Shown here piece by piece: positions 1-12,240 of a DNA stretch of 64,000 nucleotides; position 1 is the stretch's first letter, and each line of letters opens with the position of its first letter. The DNA comes from Beroe forskalii (lineage: Eukaryota; Ctenophora; Nuda; Beroida; Beroidae): the NCBI GenBank assembly GCA_011033025.1, contig WFMF01000238.1, positions 62,001 through 126,000 on the forward strand, in the 5' to 3' direction. A program made the position numbers and the translations under genes. The notes beneath the pieces are model-generated. The model was not told where the DNA came from and did not search any database. It saw nothing but the letters and a program-made list of their open reading frames with translations.

Positions 1-2814
1 TGAAAATAATAAACGAGTTTGCCGAATAATTGATTCCATGGAAATAGAATATATCATCTGAGGATATTCATACAGTTATACTCAAAAACCCTCGAGACAG
101 GCTTTGGTCTGGTCGCTGCATCTTTGTACTGTGTTTTATAGATTACAATAAATCTCTGCAAATGCACTTTTTCGTGCACTTCTTTTTTACTTCATGCTAA
201 CGATCCGTCCTAAATTTGTTTACATCGATTACGGCATTTCATCAGGATTACTTTATTCATTATTCCTACTGTTATAGAAAGTTAATATATTGTGCGAAAC
301 CTCAGGAAGCCACTTCATTCCCATCAGCTGTAAGTTCAACAAAGTAACATCTTTCCTGTCAATATGGGTTTAGAAAAATATTTTCCCGTCAACTAAAGCA
401 TGAAGTCAATATATGTTATGGGTTTTGTAACAAGTTTTGGATCATGTTTTCCCGACGGAAAGACATTCCTTTCGTCGCCACTAAAATTCAATTTTCACGT
501 TTTAACATGAGCTGCCTATTTATTCACATTATGTTGTGGTAAAATAGTAATATAAATATTAAATCCCCAAAAGTCAAAACGGCATAAATGCACTCAACAT
601 TTTTTACTCAAAATGTGTAGCCTGAATTAAATTCAAATTATTTGAATTAAATGAGTGCCGGCATTACCTACGTCCTACAGATACGAAAAAACATTTAAAA
701 TAGAAAGGCACTGTAATTATAATTTGCCATACGCGTCGGTAATTTTTTTCAATAATAATTTAATAATGAAAGCTTAAAAGCGGCATCAAATTTAAGCCGA
801 ATGAGAATCCAGGTCGCCAAGGAAGAAGGAATTAGGAAACATATAAGTGACTGTTAAAATTTGCACCAAATATAATGCAAGGTTAGACCATTCATTACAT
901 GCTTTCTATTGAGCTGTGGGCAACGACAATGCAAGCTTGCATAATGGAAATACAATGGAGACAAGTCTGTCAAGGGCACGGCACTGATGTGAAATCGATA
1001 GTTGTGGATTTACAGCGATATATACATTGGTACACCACGGACTAAGGGACCAAGGGTCCGGTGCGGTGTGAAACAAAGCTCCATCTCAGTTGAAATTAAA
1101 AAGCCGTGGTTCATAATCATATGGAATATGTAAGTTTAACTGTCCGTTTGATAGTAAATTGACTTCGATCGGTAACGGACGCTCGATATGGTTATCAAGC
1201 AGTGATCGATTTACCAAATAATATCCTTCTAGACTATGATTAATGATGATAATGACGCCAGTCTCATCATTTGCTAACTAAAAACAGCTTTTAAAGAAGA
1301 TCTAGGAAAGGGAATGCTCGCATGATCAGACGACAGAAGTTGCTCTAATAATTCTCCTTTTACGATTGGAGAGGGGCCGATAAAGACGTGCGATTTACTG
1401 TTAATTGTTATCTTGCATATTAGATCTTGATTCAAATTAGCAATCACATATCAGGCGCTATCCGCTAGAATTATGCATCAGCATGTGTGCAGATCGCTCG
1501 ATTAATGGTTGGCTTAATAAAGACACACAATTTTGCTGTTCTTCACATTTACATTTTTGGAGGTTGACGTGCAAACTGTAAAATTGCGCGTCATTATAGT
1601 TATCGACCCCTCTGTCAATCGAGCAATCTGCACACCTACATACGTTACCCTACCTCCTCAGCTACGCCTGCAGAGGTGCCAGGGCGCGCTCCGTGTTATT
1701 GGAGAATCTTTATATTCATACACTTGGTACAACAGTCCTTATTATAAACCTTATTATTAATGTAAAATGTAGGCGGCGTGGCGTAATCATTTCCCCATTA
1801 TAAACCCAGGTAATCACGTCATAAATAAACACTGATTAGTCACCAGGGCCCTTACATAATTTGGATCTTATAGTCAAACGATATTAGTAATTAGCATTAG
1901 GAACTCGACTAGGAAGCGACTGGGACTATGAATAATAAACAACCCCAAATCTTTATGGTAGCCTGTAAAAGACGGTGTCTCCCAAGACGCGAACATATAT
2001 AGCAGTTTTACGACATCAACTCGCTGTTTAAAGTAGTGATAATGACGTCAATATGAGCTGCATAATAGAACGGCGCCCTATTTTACACAGGCTGACAGAT
2101 CCTGTGGAAATACATAAACAAGCGGTGAACCTCAAATTTCTTTCAATTGTAGTGATACTGCTAGTCTTCAAATATCAAATTTGTGCTTATAAGCTTTGTC
2201 GAGAATGACGTCATCATAATGATTTAACATGGTGAATTGATGACACAAAACTGTGCCATTTATGCGCGCAGTATCATCGGCCACACCAGTGATATAATCC
2301 TGGCTACAGGAACAATTCGGCAAACTAATGACTTACTGATGTTTCCAGACTTGCAGTGTGTATCTTGACATTAGCACTATATATTCACCATTCATAGCTA
2401 CTGGTGAGTTGGGCAAATGTCAGGAATAATATCACAGCTTTGAGTGAGGATAATCATACCAAAATTTCAGAGGCGCCATGCACGCATGTGGATATACTGT
2501 TAAATTATAGTATCACGTACGTACAAGTAGCAGCCGTGTGGAAATTACGGAAGAGACTTTCTCAGAAATCGTCATTCACGATATAGACGTATCGAAAGTC
2601 AGGAAATATCGCAGGTATTAGGAAAATTGGAACCGAACGGATATCAGTTCCGGTTTGGTTCGGGATCGGTTCGTTTTTGGGGCGATCCGGATCATTTCCA
2701 AAGCTCTGGTCCGGTTCATTAAAGCCCGATCCAGCCGGTTTCTGGGTATATATAGTCCTCAAGTAACCTAGTGCATCGAGTGTCAGGAGTAGTAAAATAA
2801 ATTATTGATGCAAA
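1..2814. other. intergenic, no gene recognised
   Basis: AT-rich sequence with only short, composition-driven open frames. Two TGACGTCA octamers lie at 2043-2050 and 2206-2213; the second is in a decayed copy of the 90 bp miniature element described elsewhere in this list. A patch at about 2625-2735 is rich in CCGGTT/GGTTCGG words and may be an old simple repeat. A possible 24-base micro-exon at about 307-330, between an AG and a GTAAGT, is too short to support. Confidence 0.5.
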
Positions 2815-3744
2815 GTAGGGGAGATAGGCGGCAAATGGGACAGTTTGTCAAATGGGACAGCTTCATATCTCACTTAATTTTGGTCACTATGTAACATGAG
2901 ACCTTTGAATATGTTCCAATTAGTGGAACATAGATGGGAATTGAATTGCAGGTTGAATGCAATAAGAATCACGGTTTAAGGCTACAAAGCTGAACGAAGT
3001 CATCAGAACTAGGAAGTTGAGATTTTCATTTCGACTGTTGTGTTCGCATTATTGTTTTTAGGTCGCTTTTTTCGGTTTTATAGCCGATATCAGACATCTT
3101 ATGATGTTATTCAAACGTCAAAAACGTTGCTTCTCTAATATTCAGAATATATTATGCGAATTATGCATGCCATGAAATGGTCAAATGGGACAGATCGAAA
3201 TTTGGAAAATGGGACACCCTTTCGGCAGAATATTTCCATCTCATTAAACGTATTATTGCTTTTTGACCAACTTGAATTAATAGAAATAGCGTATTTTTCA
3301 TCATGGAACAGCCGTACTGGTGTATTCGGCATTTCTCATCAACTTCGAAAATTTTCTCTCTTATTCCAGGCTAAAACTGATTATGGCATGTTTGCACGGT
3401 TTTTTCAAATCTGATCAAAAAGTCCATTTCTAATGCACAAAAATATCAAAATGACATCAGACACCCAATATCAGGCAGCAGACAACTATGGGGACTGGGT
3501 TTTTGCGTGATGGGACAGGGTGTCCCATTTGGTAATCATGGCACTTATAAAATGGGACACTGTCCGTCAAATGGGACAGCTCATTATCTCAGAAACCCTT
3601 CATATTAATGACCTTGGAATGTGCAACAGAACATATTTCCACAATTCGAGTATCCTGGAACATAAATTTCACACAAAGCGTAGATCCTTTCATTCAAAAT
3701 GTTCATCTCAAATTTTTGTCCCATTTGCCGCCTATCTCCCCTAC
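2815..3744. mobile_element. 930 bp terminal-inverted-repeat DNA element, non-autonomous
   Basis: Positions 2815-2842 and 3717-3744 are exact reverse complements over 28 bases, starting GTAGGGGAGATAGGCGGCAA. Inside, the word AATGGGACA recurs on both strands, mostly near the two ends and once mid-element, as expected for repeated transposase-binding sites. The longest internal frames (65 to 89 codons) resemble no transposase I know, so the copy is probably mobilised in trans. The outermost bases read GTA...TAC, so a TA target duplication is possible but cannot be told from the inverted repeat itself. The superfamily is not assigned. Confidence 0.8.
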
Positions 3745-3849
3745 GGCATACTGCTATTAGAATTAGCATTCCGCGTTAGTAATTCCTAGACCCATGAATA
3801 GATGGTTATAATATGGTCACTTATCATTTATGAATAGTCAATTTCTATA

Positions 3850-4520
3850 CTGCTGGTAGTAGAAATTATGGGGGTAGTAATAAGCAATTAGGGTGGTTAT
3901 ACCAACACACGACCGCTTATCAATAGAAATAGTAATACGATGGGTAATAATATGTTGCTAGCCCCGAAGGTGCGAGTCATCATAATATTTATTATGAACT
4001 GTATTACGTACTAATACTGCAGCCACTATATAAGTGTCGAACATATTTAAAAAAATCGATGAGATTTGTTGCGAAAAAGACTCGTTTTTAGTATAGTTTC
4101 ACAACAGAACGTATTAAAATTTATAGCAATTGCAATATTAAAAGTCAGTAATCACTGTTATTTGAACAAAAGCAAAAGTTTGAGAAAGCCCGTTTTTGCT
4201 GACCAAAGTCCAAGCAAACTCCACTCCGATCTTCTGGTAGTAGAAATTATGGGGGTAGTAATAAGCAATTAGGGTGGTTGTACCAACCCATTGTGACGGC
4301 TGGGACCGCTGATCATTTACATATATTGAATGGCACTGGTAGTGGTACGAAAGCAAAAGCAATTAGAAAAAGCCGATACTTTCCACTGGTGGCAGAAATT
4401 ATTGGGGCAGCAATCAGGGTGGTTATATCAACCCATTGTAATGGCTGGGACCACTGATCATCAATTCAAATAGAGCTGGTAGTGGTACAAAAGCAAAAGT
4501 AATTTGAAAAAGCCATTGCC
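3850..4520 (+). repeat. three diverged direct repeats of about 75-150 bp
   Basis: A block starting CTGGTAGTAGAAATTATGGG and containing GGGTGGTTATACCAAC occurs near 3850, 4233 and 4386. The last two copies also share GGCTGGGACCxCTGATCAT and a tail GCTGGTAGTGGTAC followed by AAAGCAAAAG. The first copy is truncated. The copies differ by scattered substitutions, so the duplication is not recent. Confidence 0.7.
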
Positions 4521-7500
4521 TGACACCGTAGCCACCTTTCTGGATTGCCAACTCAAGCTGAAGCTATGGCTAGCATTTAGCAATCCGCTGTGACAAACTG
4601 AGTTGAATGAGGCTATACGGTCTCTAATGTACTGTCAGTGTCACATCGATCAAATTATATGGACTAGGCACTTTCCTAACGAAAAGTAGAGTTAAAACCC
4701 TGTCAAAATTCGTAAGGAGTAATTGAAAATTGTAATCCGTCACTATAAAATCTAACCAGTACAGCATAAGACAAAATGGAGATTATATTCTTTCATCAAA
4801 AACCACCTCCAGCTTCTTAATCTGTCAGTGTCACAAATGGATTGTGCCTTTGCCGAGTCTATTCACTCCTTTCACGACTCTGTCACGATTCTTTAGAGAC
4901 TCTACCGTACTGACATACCGCGAACTAACTACAAAAACCGTGCAAACTGTATTGTGGTGAGAGCATGATTCATTTGAAGAAAGGAAAAAATATTCATTTA
5001 CGGTTTAACGGTTATTCAATACATTAAGCCAAGTCTAAGATCCAACCACTGATATCGCGAGTCAAAGAAGGTGGGAAGGAAGGGCTGCAGGTGTCAAGCT
5101 GAGCTGAGAAACGGACTAAATCATCACCAGCAGAGTAGAATAAAGGTTTGAGTCAGATAACTGTATCTATATCACCATACTGCATACTGGTTACTGAATA
5201 CGTGTATATTCAGTATCTGGAACATAACAAAAGTATCTGGAACAGTATCTGGAACAACGGTATTTGGAACATTTATAAATAATTACAAATATGATGAAAT
5301 GGTCGAAACACAAAAGAGAACTTGTATCCATTGATATGTACCTGCTGCAAGAGGTTTAATTGCATGTGGTCATGTGAGTATGCAACAATATTATCGGTTA
5401 CAAATTGGAGCAAGGGGGCATGGAATTGGGATAAGACGCGCGCGCGATCGAAATATTAATATTAACACTGTGTGCGCAAAACGGGAAATTAATTGCAGAG
5501 TCTTTCCTGTTCAAAGCATTTCCAAGCATTTCCAATTTACTATTTCAAGCACAAAACTTTTACACTTTATTTTAATGGTGGAAGGTCAGTGAGGAGAAAT
5601 GTCGATTGTCGGGCTCCCCTGCGACATGGAAGGGAGGTTGTAGTTCGCAGGGGACTATGGATCCATCCCAATTCATAAGCTAAAATACCTAACGAAGCAC
5701 CGCGATCCGAAAACCCGAGCTATACCATAAAGTAATAAGAGCCAATTCATTAATATTCTCTTGCAGTTGGCATTGATTGTTAAACAGCAGGCAATGAAAA
5801 CTTGAAGAGGCTGGCGCGTACAACAATCAACATATTATGAACAATATAAATTAATCAATGAATGTGTGAAGACAACCGGAGAAAAGACATGGGTAAAATG
5901 TGGTTCAGGGAGTCATCAGTTTACCACTTTAAACCAGAGAAGGTCCCTCTCCAATATTGTCCAACCAATACCATTCATTACATATTCCCTGCGCGGCTCG
6001 AAGTACAATAATAATAGTACTGAATTTCATTATCGCGAAGCGCGAACAGAGCCATTGGCCGAAGTCACTTCAATAATGGTTTTAAACACCGAGTTCAAAA
6101 CAATGTGTCATGAATCCTGAACCTAAATGGAGCCCACAAAAATTAACGCGCTAAAATACGTAATAACGTGAAAATAGACTTTGACAAGTAGCACACAGCC
6201 GTCAGACAGGTTGATGTGTAATTTACATCCGGCCGGATCAGAACAAATTAGTGCTAAATCGTTGGTGGTGTGTCTTGCAGGAAGAATCCCACTGCTGTAA
6301 ATTTAAAAAGACGTGTTTTGTTCATCGGAAGGAATTATCATATTCTATTTTGTCCCATCTTTTATCAAATTCGGACACTTTACTGATTGTATCATATAAA
6401 GTTGGTTCGTTCCCGACTTCCCCTTATAGTGTAAATGGAAGATTCCCACATTTGCAACATGGGGTTATAGGATCTGACCGACCCTATAATATAGAAATAC
6501 CCCGATGACATCCAAATAAGGGCCTTTCCATGTAATAATCGCCTGAACATGTTGCCTGCCCCCTATCAGGTGTCATGAATAAGAAATGGAATAAATTTAT
6601 TTGATTGTCACTCAATTTAAATACGTGTAGGGAGGGGGGAAAGAAATAATTATCATATTCATTAAACTTTTACTATGGGGATGTACTGAATTTGAGGAGC
6701 TTCCCCTTGCAAATTGACATCCATCCTCCAGATGTTGCCTGCCTTTATCAGACTCTCCGAGTCCAGAATTTTAAATAAATTTATTTGATTGAAAATATGG
6801 GCCAGAAAAAGTCTGACAAAATGTCAATGACAATAAATTGTTTCTGCACATATGATTTTAAAATCAAATTGTTAAATTCATGGATGGTTTTGAGCAAAAT
6901 AAACAGAGCACTAAAAATAACATATCTTCAAAATAAACCAAAATTGACAATTCAATAACAAAAACATACTGAATGATGAATATCGTCTATATAATATTGA
7001 AAAGCATCCCGTTTCAATATATTGAATTTTAGAAGTTTTCATATTTTCAATACCACAGCAACACTAAGTTAATAAGGCGCGTCGATAAATGGTGTTGAAT
7101 CAACACCATATTGACTGTTGATTTAAATTCTGATCCATCATCGAATGATAGTTTATTATCAATATAACCTTTGTCGGCATAGATTTGCACTGATTGAGAA
7201 ATTTTTGCCAAGGAAATTGAGTATTAAGTAGACTCAATCAGCACCGGAATGTCGCGACATAGTAAATTTAACGCCATGTCAAGCAGCCGATAAATATGAT
7301 TTTCAATTTTCGTGATGAAAATGCAACGCGGCGCTATAAAATTTTGATTTTTCACTCTCAAGTATCCAATTCACACGACACCATTGAGTTAAATTTCATA
7401 GCCATTTAGCCCATGAGCAATTAATCAATTATGTAATTTAGCAGCAAGAAAAAGTCAGCAAAAGTGATCGAGTAAATTCACGGGTTATTATCAGCAGACC

Positions 7501-7789
7501 GTCAATGTCTTCAATGTTTTCCAGGTGCACGGACAATAGACGGTGGTCGAGATTGGCCCCATCAATAATATTGATGGGTTGATGTCGTTATTATTATCCT
7601 TTTTAAGGATAATTTGAAAACCTCACCATTATGATTCAGATAGATGACAATAGTGAACTATTTCTCGCAACTGAGTATAAGTCTTTCTGAAGAGCAGCTG
7701 TCAACCCTTCTTCTCTTCTTCCAGATAAAATTGATGTGGATAAAAAGCGATAAAACATATTTTCAATAGCGTCAAGAATATATTTGTTT
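4521..7789. other. intergenic, no gene recognised
   Basis: No frame here convinces as coding. Minor structures: about four copies of AGTATCTGGAAC at 5211-5272; two copies of a GTTGCCTGCC...AAATAAATTTATTTGATTG segment near 6549 and 6733; and an 85-codon frame at 6251-6508 that follows a reasonable splice acceptor (TGTGTCTTGCAG) but resembles nothing I recognise. The 3' untranslated region of the thioredoxin-domain gene, which ends at 7790 on the minus strand, should lie at the right edge. Confidence 0.45.
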
Positions 7790-10591
7790 TCACTGAAGCT
7801 GCTCAAATCTCCAATCATCGTCCTTGACTTCGATCCTCCGTAATTTTCTAATCGTTTCATCCAACTTTATCCTGAAAGAATTATGATGAGATGAAGTTAT
7901 GTTACATCGGTTTGGGCACAATTTGATTTAGTCGATCGATTTGGGCAACCTGTCTAAAAAACTAAGTCAATACATAAAAACCCCAAAAAAGTTAAACAAA
8001 AAAAGGTTTTCTACCTGTTGGGTTCAGCGAACTTATCCAGCATGTATCCGCTTTTAAAGAACTGGAAGGTTGGCATGCAGATGACCCTTCTAGAGGTGGC
8101 TATTTCTTCACTGTCATCAACATCAACCTGGTGTGATGACGGAATTATCATGCGGATTATACTCCGCGCAGGAGAAATAGGCGGAAATTGATGTTGCCGA
8201 ATCCGCATTTATCATGTGATTGAAAGTGGAAATTGATGTTGCCGAATCGGTATGACGGTATTTATTTCCAGCACCTTGATCAAGAAATCAATCGGATTTT
8301 AGGATAGTTTGAAGGAATTTTGACATGGTGCGAGCAAAATATAGAACCGGCATATCAAGGGATGCCAAAGTTTGGAAAACATCATTATCAACTCGTTAAG
8401 TCAGCGAAGTCATCAACTCACCTCGTAAAATATGACATCCCCATGGATATGGCTGAGTCTGTGAACGTCTGGTTTTATCATCCTCCAGGGACCACACCAC
8501 TTAGCACTGAACGTCACACAGACCAGGGAGTCATGGTGGTGCAGGATAGCTCGTTTAAACTGGTCCAGGGAGTCAATGTACTTTATACGACCTAGTGGAG
8601 AATAGCTCGTTTAAACTGATCCAGGGAGTCAATGTACTTTATACGACCTAGTGGGGGATAGCTCTTTTGAACTGGTCCAGAGAGTCAATGTACTTTATAC
8701 GACCTAGTGAAGGATAGCTCTTTTAAACTGGTCCAGAGAGTCTATGTACTTTATACGACCTAGTGAAGGGGAATGAGAGAATCAAACTGGTCCAGAGAGT
8801 CAATGTGCTTTATAAGACCTTAGAGAGGGGTAACAGTAAACAGAGCTGTCACTCACAATGAGAAAAGGGGATACGATTGAAACATGAATGCTGATGTGTA
8901 AGGAAACATTTGTCATGGGAAATTGATGTTTCAGTCAAAAGGGTGATAATAAGTGGATAAGATAGGGGGGGGGGCTTAAGATTGGATTGGGTTGAGATAG
9001 AAGCGTTAAAGCGCAACATTTTTTGCGACATATGTAGAGGGGTGAATTGGAAACTTCAATTATGGGAAGAATAAATCCTGTGGGAAATTGATAAGAAGTG
9101 CAATTAATGGACTCACTGTCGTCAACTCCAGATATCCCGTCAAAGTTCTTATATCTCCGATGTAGGAGAGGGGATCTGTTGCTGAGGTTACGGACTGTTT
9201 TAACCTGAGACGAGGGGGTTATGTAGATCTACAAAGGAGCAAAGAGAAGTAGAAGAATTTGAACAATTATTATTTCAGAATTACAAATATTAGGAGATCA
9301 CACCTATAATGGTAAGGAAAAGTTGTACGGATTGTAGTGAAGAAAAGACGATTAGATGCTAGAGGTTTTAAGAAAACATTTGAATTTCCTTTTTGCTTCC
9401 ATTTCCAAAGAAACTAAATTTCCCACCTGGTTGAGAACATTGTTGTAGACGTTGTTCAGTGCGCCATTCCAAGATGGACTGAGAGTAGTGCCTGAAAAAG
9501 GCGAAATAGTGTCGTCATAATTTGGTTTCAAGGTAAATTGGTACCATAACAAAGTAATGCCAAGGTTAAGAATTGTCGTCATAAAGTGGTGTCAAGGTAA
9601 ATTGGTACCATAACAAAATGATGTCAAGGTTAAGAAGTTTCGTGATAAAGTGGTGTCAAGGTAAATTGGTGTCATTATAAAGTGATGCCAAGGCAAAGAA
9701 GTGTCGTCATAAAGTGGTGTCAAGGTATATTGGTACCATAACAAAGTGATGTCAAGGTTAAGAAGTGTCATGATAAAGTGGTGTCAAGGTGAATTGGTGC
9801 CACCATAAAGTGATGTCAAGGCAAAGCAGTGTCGTGATAAAGTGGTGTCAAGGTATATTGGTGCCATTATAAAGTGATGTCATGGCAAAGAAGTGTCATG
9901 ATAAAATGGTGTCAATGTAAACAGGTAACATTATAAAGTGGTGTCAAGGCCAAAAAGCATCGCTATAAAATGCTAAAATGATGTCAAGGTAAAGTTGAAA
10001 AACATAATAAAGTGGTGTCAAGGTGAAATAGTGGTGTCAATGAGAAGCGTAGTGTCGTAATTGAGTGATGTCAAGACGAAGAAGTGAAAATTGGTGTCAA
10101 CACAAAGTTGTAAATAGTGGTGTCAACTGTCAAGGCGAAGTTGTGAATAGTGGTGTCAAGGTGAAGCAGTGAAATGTGGTGTCAAGGTGAAGTATGGCAC
10201 TGGTTGCATACTTGCATTACCTGCCGCATTATTTCCTGGATGCCCATTCATCACTTCCCCAGGTAGCTTATGGTGCTTCTGTTGACCCTGGTGTTTCTGT
10301 TGTCTACTCTGAAGATGATGGGTGTCAGTGCTGAATGTTAATTGTCTGGCTTTGCACAACACGTATTGATATAACACAGGAGCTTCATTGACATCAATCT
10401 GTCATGAACTTTTAATTCATCAGCAGTACCTTTGATTTTCTTACTAGCACTTGTCAAGAAATACAGTGGTGAATTTCATATTTCAGCACTTTGATAGTCT
10501 CACCAACCTGTGACTTTGGAGGAAGAGAGATGGCTGGCTTCAACGAGGCGTAGTCAATATCAGCGCATGTTCTTTGACCAATTGTGAACAT
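7790..10591 (-). CDS. thioredoxin-domain protein with N-terminal extension and CGPW active site
   Basis: Seven exons on the minus strand: 10591-10508, 10398-10221, 9491-9427, 9204-9117, 8591-8422, 8127-8015, 7871-7790. All junctions are GT-AG and all phases agree, giving 780 bases, 259 residues and a TGA stop. The ATG is preceded in frame by TAA. Residues 1-138 are an unrecognised extension, His/Gln-rich around 55-75. Residues 140 to about 245 are a thioredoxin fold: FSAKWCGPWRMIKP (Cys 171), FYEVDVDDSEEIA, the cis-proline segment CMPTFQFFK, and a last helix IKLDETIRKL. Known thioredoxins use CGPC and a buried Asp in VVDF; here the second Cys is Trp and that Asp is Thr, so ordinary dithiol reductase activity is unlikely. 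A trapping, binding or monothiol role is inference. The domain assignment is firm; the first two exons are less certain than the last three. Confidence 0.88.
8542..8825 (-). repeat. five tandem copies of the start of thioredoxin exon 5
   Basis: A 56 bp unit (60 bp in the most upstream copy) repeats five times, ending at about 8597, 8653, 8709, 8765 and 8825. Read on the minus strand, each unit holds a splice acceptor (CTAG or TAAG) followed by codons for RIKYIDSLDQFKRAILH, the first strand and helix of the thioredoxin domain. Only the copy starting at 8591 continues into the CGPW active site; the other four run into a TAG that is part of the next acceptor. The most upstream copy reads LIKHIDSLDQFDSLIPLH. 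The upstream copies lie in intron 4. Confidence 0.88.
9507..10195 (+). repeat. GTGGTGTCAAGGT minisatellite filling thioredoxin intron 2
   Basis: Irregular tandem array with core AGTGGTGTCAAGGTxAA and spacers such as ATTGGTACCATAACAAA; more than 20 core matches with variable spacing. It occupies nearly all of the intron between the exons at 10221 and 9491. The core TGGTGTCA is shared with the arrays near 28.9, 39.1 and 52.0 kb. Confidence 0.85.
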
Positions 10592-10997
10592 TTATTGGAG
10601 GAATACTTGCTATATGTTGGGGACCTATATTGGAGATTGAGTGGTTCAAATTCGGAAGTAATAAAATATCAAATTCTTGCCAATGAAAAACACAAAAGGA
10701 GGATTAAGCAGCAGGCGGCAAAATATGATCGAAAATATGGATAAATTATGACAAATATATACGATCAAATAAAGCACAGCTACGTTAGCAAAAGGCAGAA
10801 AACAACTCAGCAATCAGCAATCAGCATACATGACACTAGAGCATAATTAATGCTATGAAAGAGATGAGAATTCTATGAATAAGACTATTGATTTATCGAT
10901 AAAGAAATCCCAAAAGTGGTCCTGTATGTATATGGACCTGTGAAGTTCGGACCAGAAGCAGTGCGAAGAGGCGATTAATATATTATCGGCGGCATAT

Positions 10998-11106
10998 GTT
11001 AGTTTACCCACCGGTTTCAGCTGTTCGACCAATCAATACGCAGGTTTAGTGGGGTTCTGCACGCTGATTGGACGTGGCTTGGAGTGCCTTGGGTAACATC
11101 TCATAT
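10998..11106. mobile_element. CCAAT palindromic miniature element, copy 1
   Basis: Outer inverted ends TTAGTTTACCCA and TTGGGTAA enclose GACCAATCAATACGC and GCACGCTGATTGG in opposite orientation. The same nested layout recurs near 20.8, 23.3, 39.3 and 39.4 kb. No coding capacity. Confidence 0.55.
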
Positions 11107-12022
11107 GCATTCAGCTATTACAAGGCACCACAAAGAAGCAATATTGGAGGCACATGCAGCTTTATGAATATGATTTGTGACGTCATTATCATAACGGAGA
11201 AAGGTAATTCGGTGACATCATGCAGTCAATTTCATGCGCACCAAGAACACCAGATTGTGAGAAAAAAGTTTAACCATGAATGATAATTGACCGTCAAAAT
11301 AGTTAAACCAATTGACCGTCACTCTTATTAATATCGTGTTTATGTTAAATCCCATGTAAATATTTACAGCAAACCTATATTTAACACCCACTAGAGTTTT
11401 GAATCAGGGAAATTAATAAGCGCTTAGTGATGACAGTAATATGTCACATTTAGAGCAGTCATTGGCGATTAAATGACATTTTGGTGGAAATATGAGTAAA
11501 TTATTTATAATTGACGCAAATTCTAATAACAAACTAAGGTATATCATTAAAAGGCAACTTTTATTGCGGAGCTGTAAGTTAGCCAAAATAGAATAGATTT
11601 CACCAAAAATCATTCATAATTGAAGCTATAACTTTAGTAAGTAAGAACTTTGGAATACGTTACATATTTAGAGACGTTTAAAGGGATAAATGTTGGAAAC
11701 TTTAGCTGGAAACCTGCATGAAATTGGTACGCGTTTTTGAATAATAAAAAGTTGAACTCTTAAAGTTAAACTTGTTATTCCGCTAGTTTAGAAAATAAAC
11801 TCGGAGCAGAAAATACCCCATGGAATTGGAGAAAACGTAAACGGAATTTCAGGAAATGTACAAGCTGAGTATTGCTGCCAATCGGTTCGAAGCAGTTTTG
11901 TGTAATAACTCCAAAAAGGGCTCAGTAAATTCGAAATTATGGAGAAGAGCGTACGGACTATAAGTAAGTTTAAGGTTGAAATGCGACGTGCACTTGTAAT
12001 ATTTGGAGTTGAAAACCATGCA

Positions 12023-12215
12023 TAGGAAAGTGACTGGTTACTACAATAACTGAAAGAGAGAAAGGGGTAAAGGGGGTTGGATCTACGAGAAAGTGACTGG
12101 TTACTACAATAACTGAAAGAGGTAGAGGGGTAAAGGGGGGTGGATCTACGAGAAAGTGACTGGTTACTACAATAACTGAAAGATAGAAAGGGGTAAAGGG
12201 GGATGGATCTACGAG
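12023..12215 (+). repeat. three tandem 58-60 bp repeats
   Basis: Three units of GAAAGTGACTGGTTACTACA followed by ATAACTGAAAGA, a purine-rich stretch with GGGGTAAAGGGGG and GGATCTACGA. An 85-codon frame on the minus strand here is a by-product of the repeat. Confidence 0.85.
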
Positions 12216-12240
12216 AGATTCAGTCATTCCCCCAGATGTT

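Noticed and set aside
7636-7860. Minus-strand 74-codon frame as a separate gene
   Set aside because: It is a different frame over the last thioredoxin exon; the phase-consistent frame gives the expected C-terminal helix IKLDETIRKL.
8320-8595. Plus-strand 91-codon frame with an HTD motif resembling an isopenicillin-N-synthase-type 2-oxoglutarate oxygenase
   Set aside because: The opposite strand of the same DNA is the thioredoxin exon with WCGPW and correct splice sites and phases; the oxygenase likeness is a coincidence of the shadow frame.
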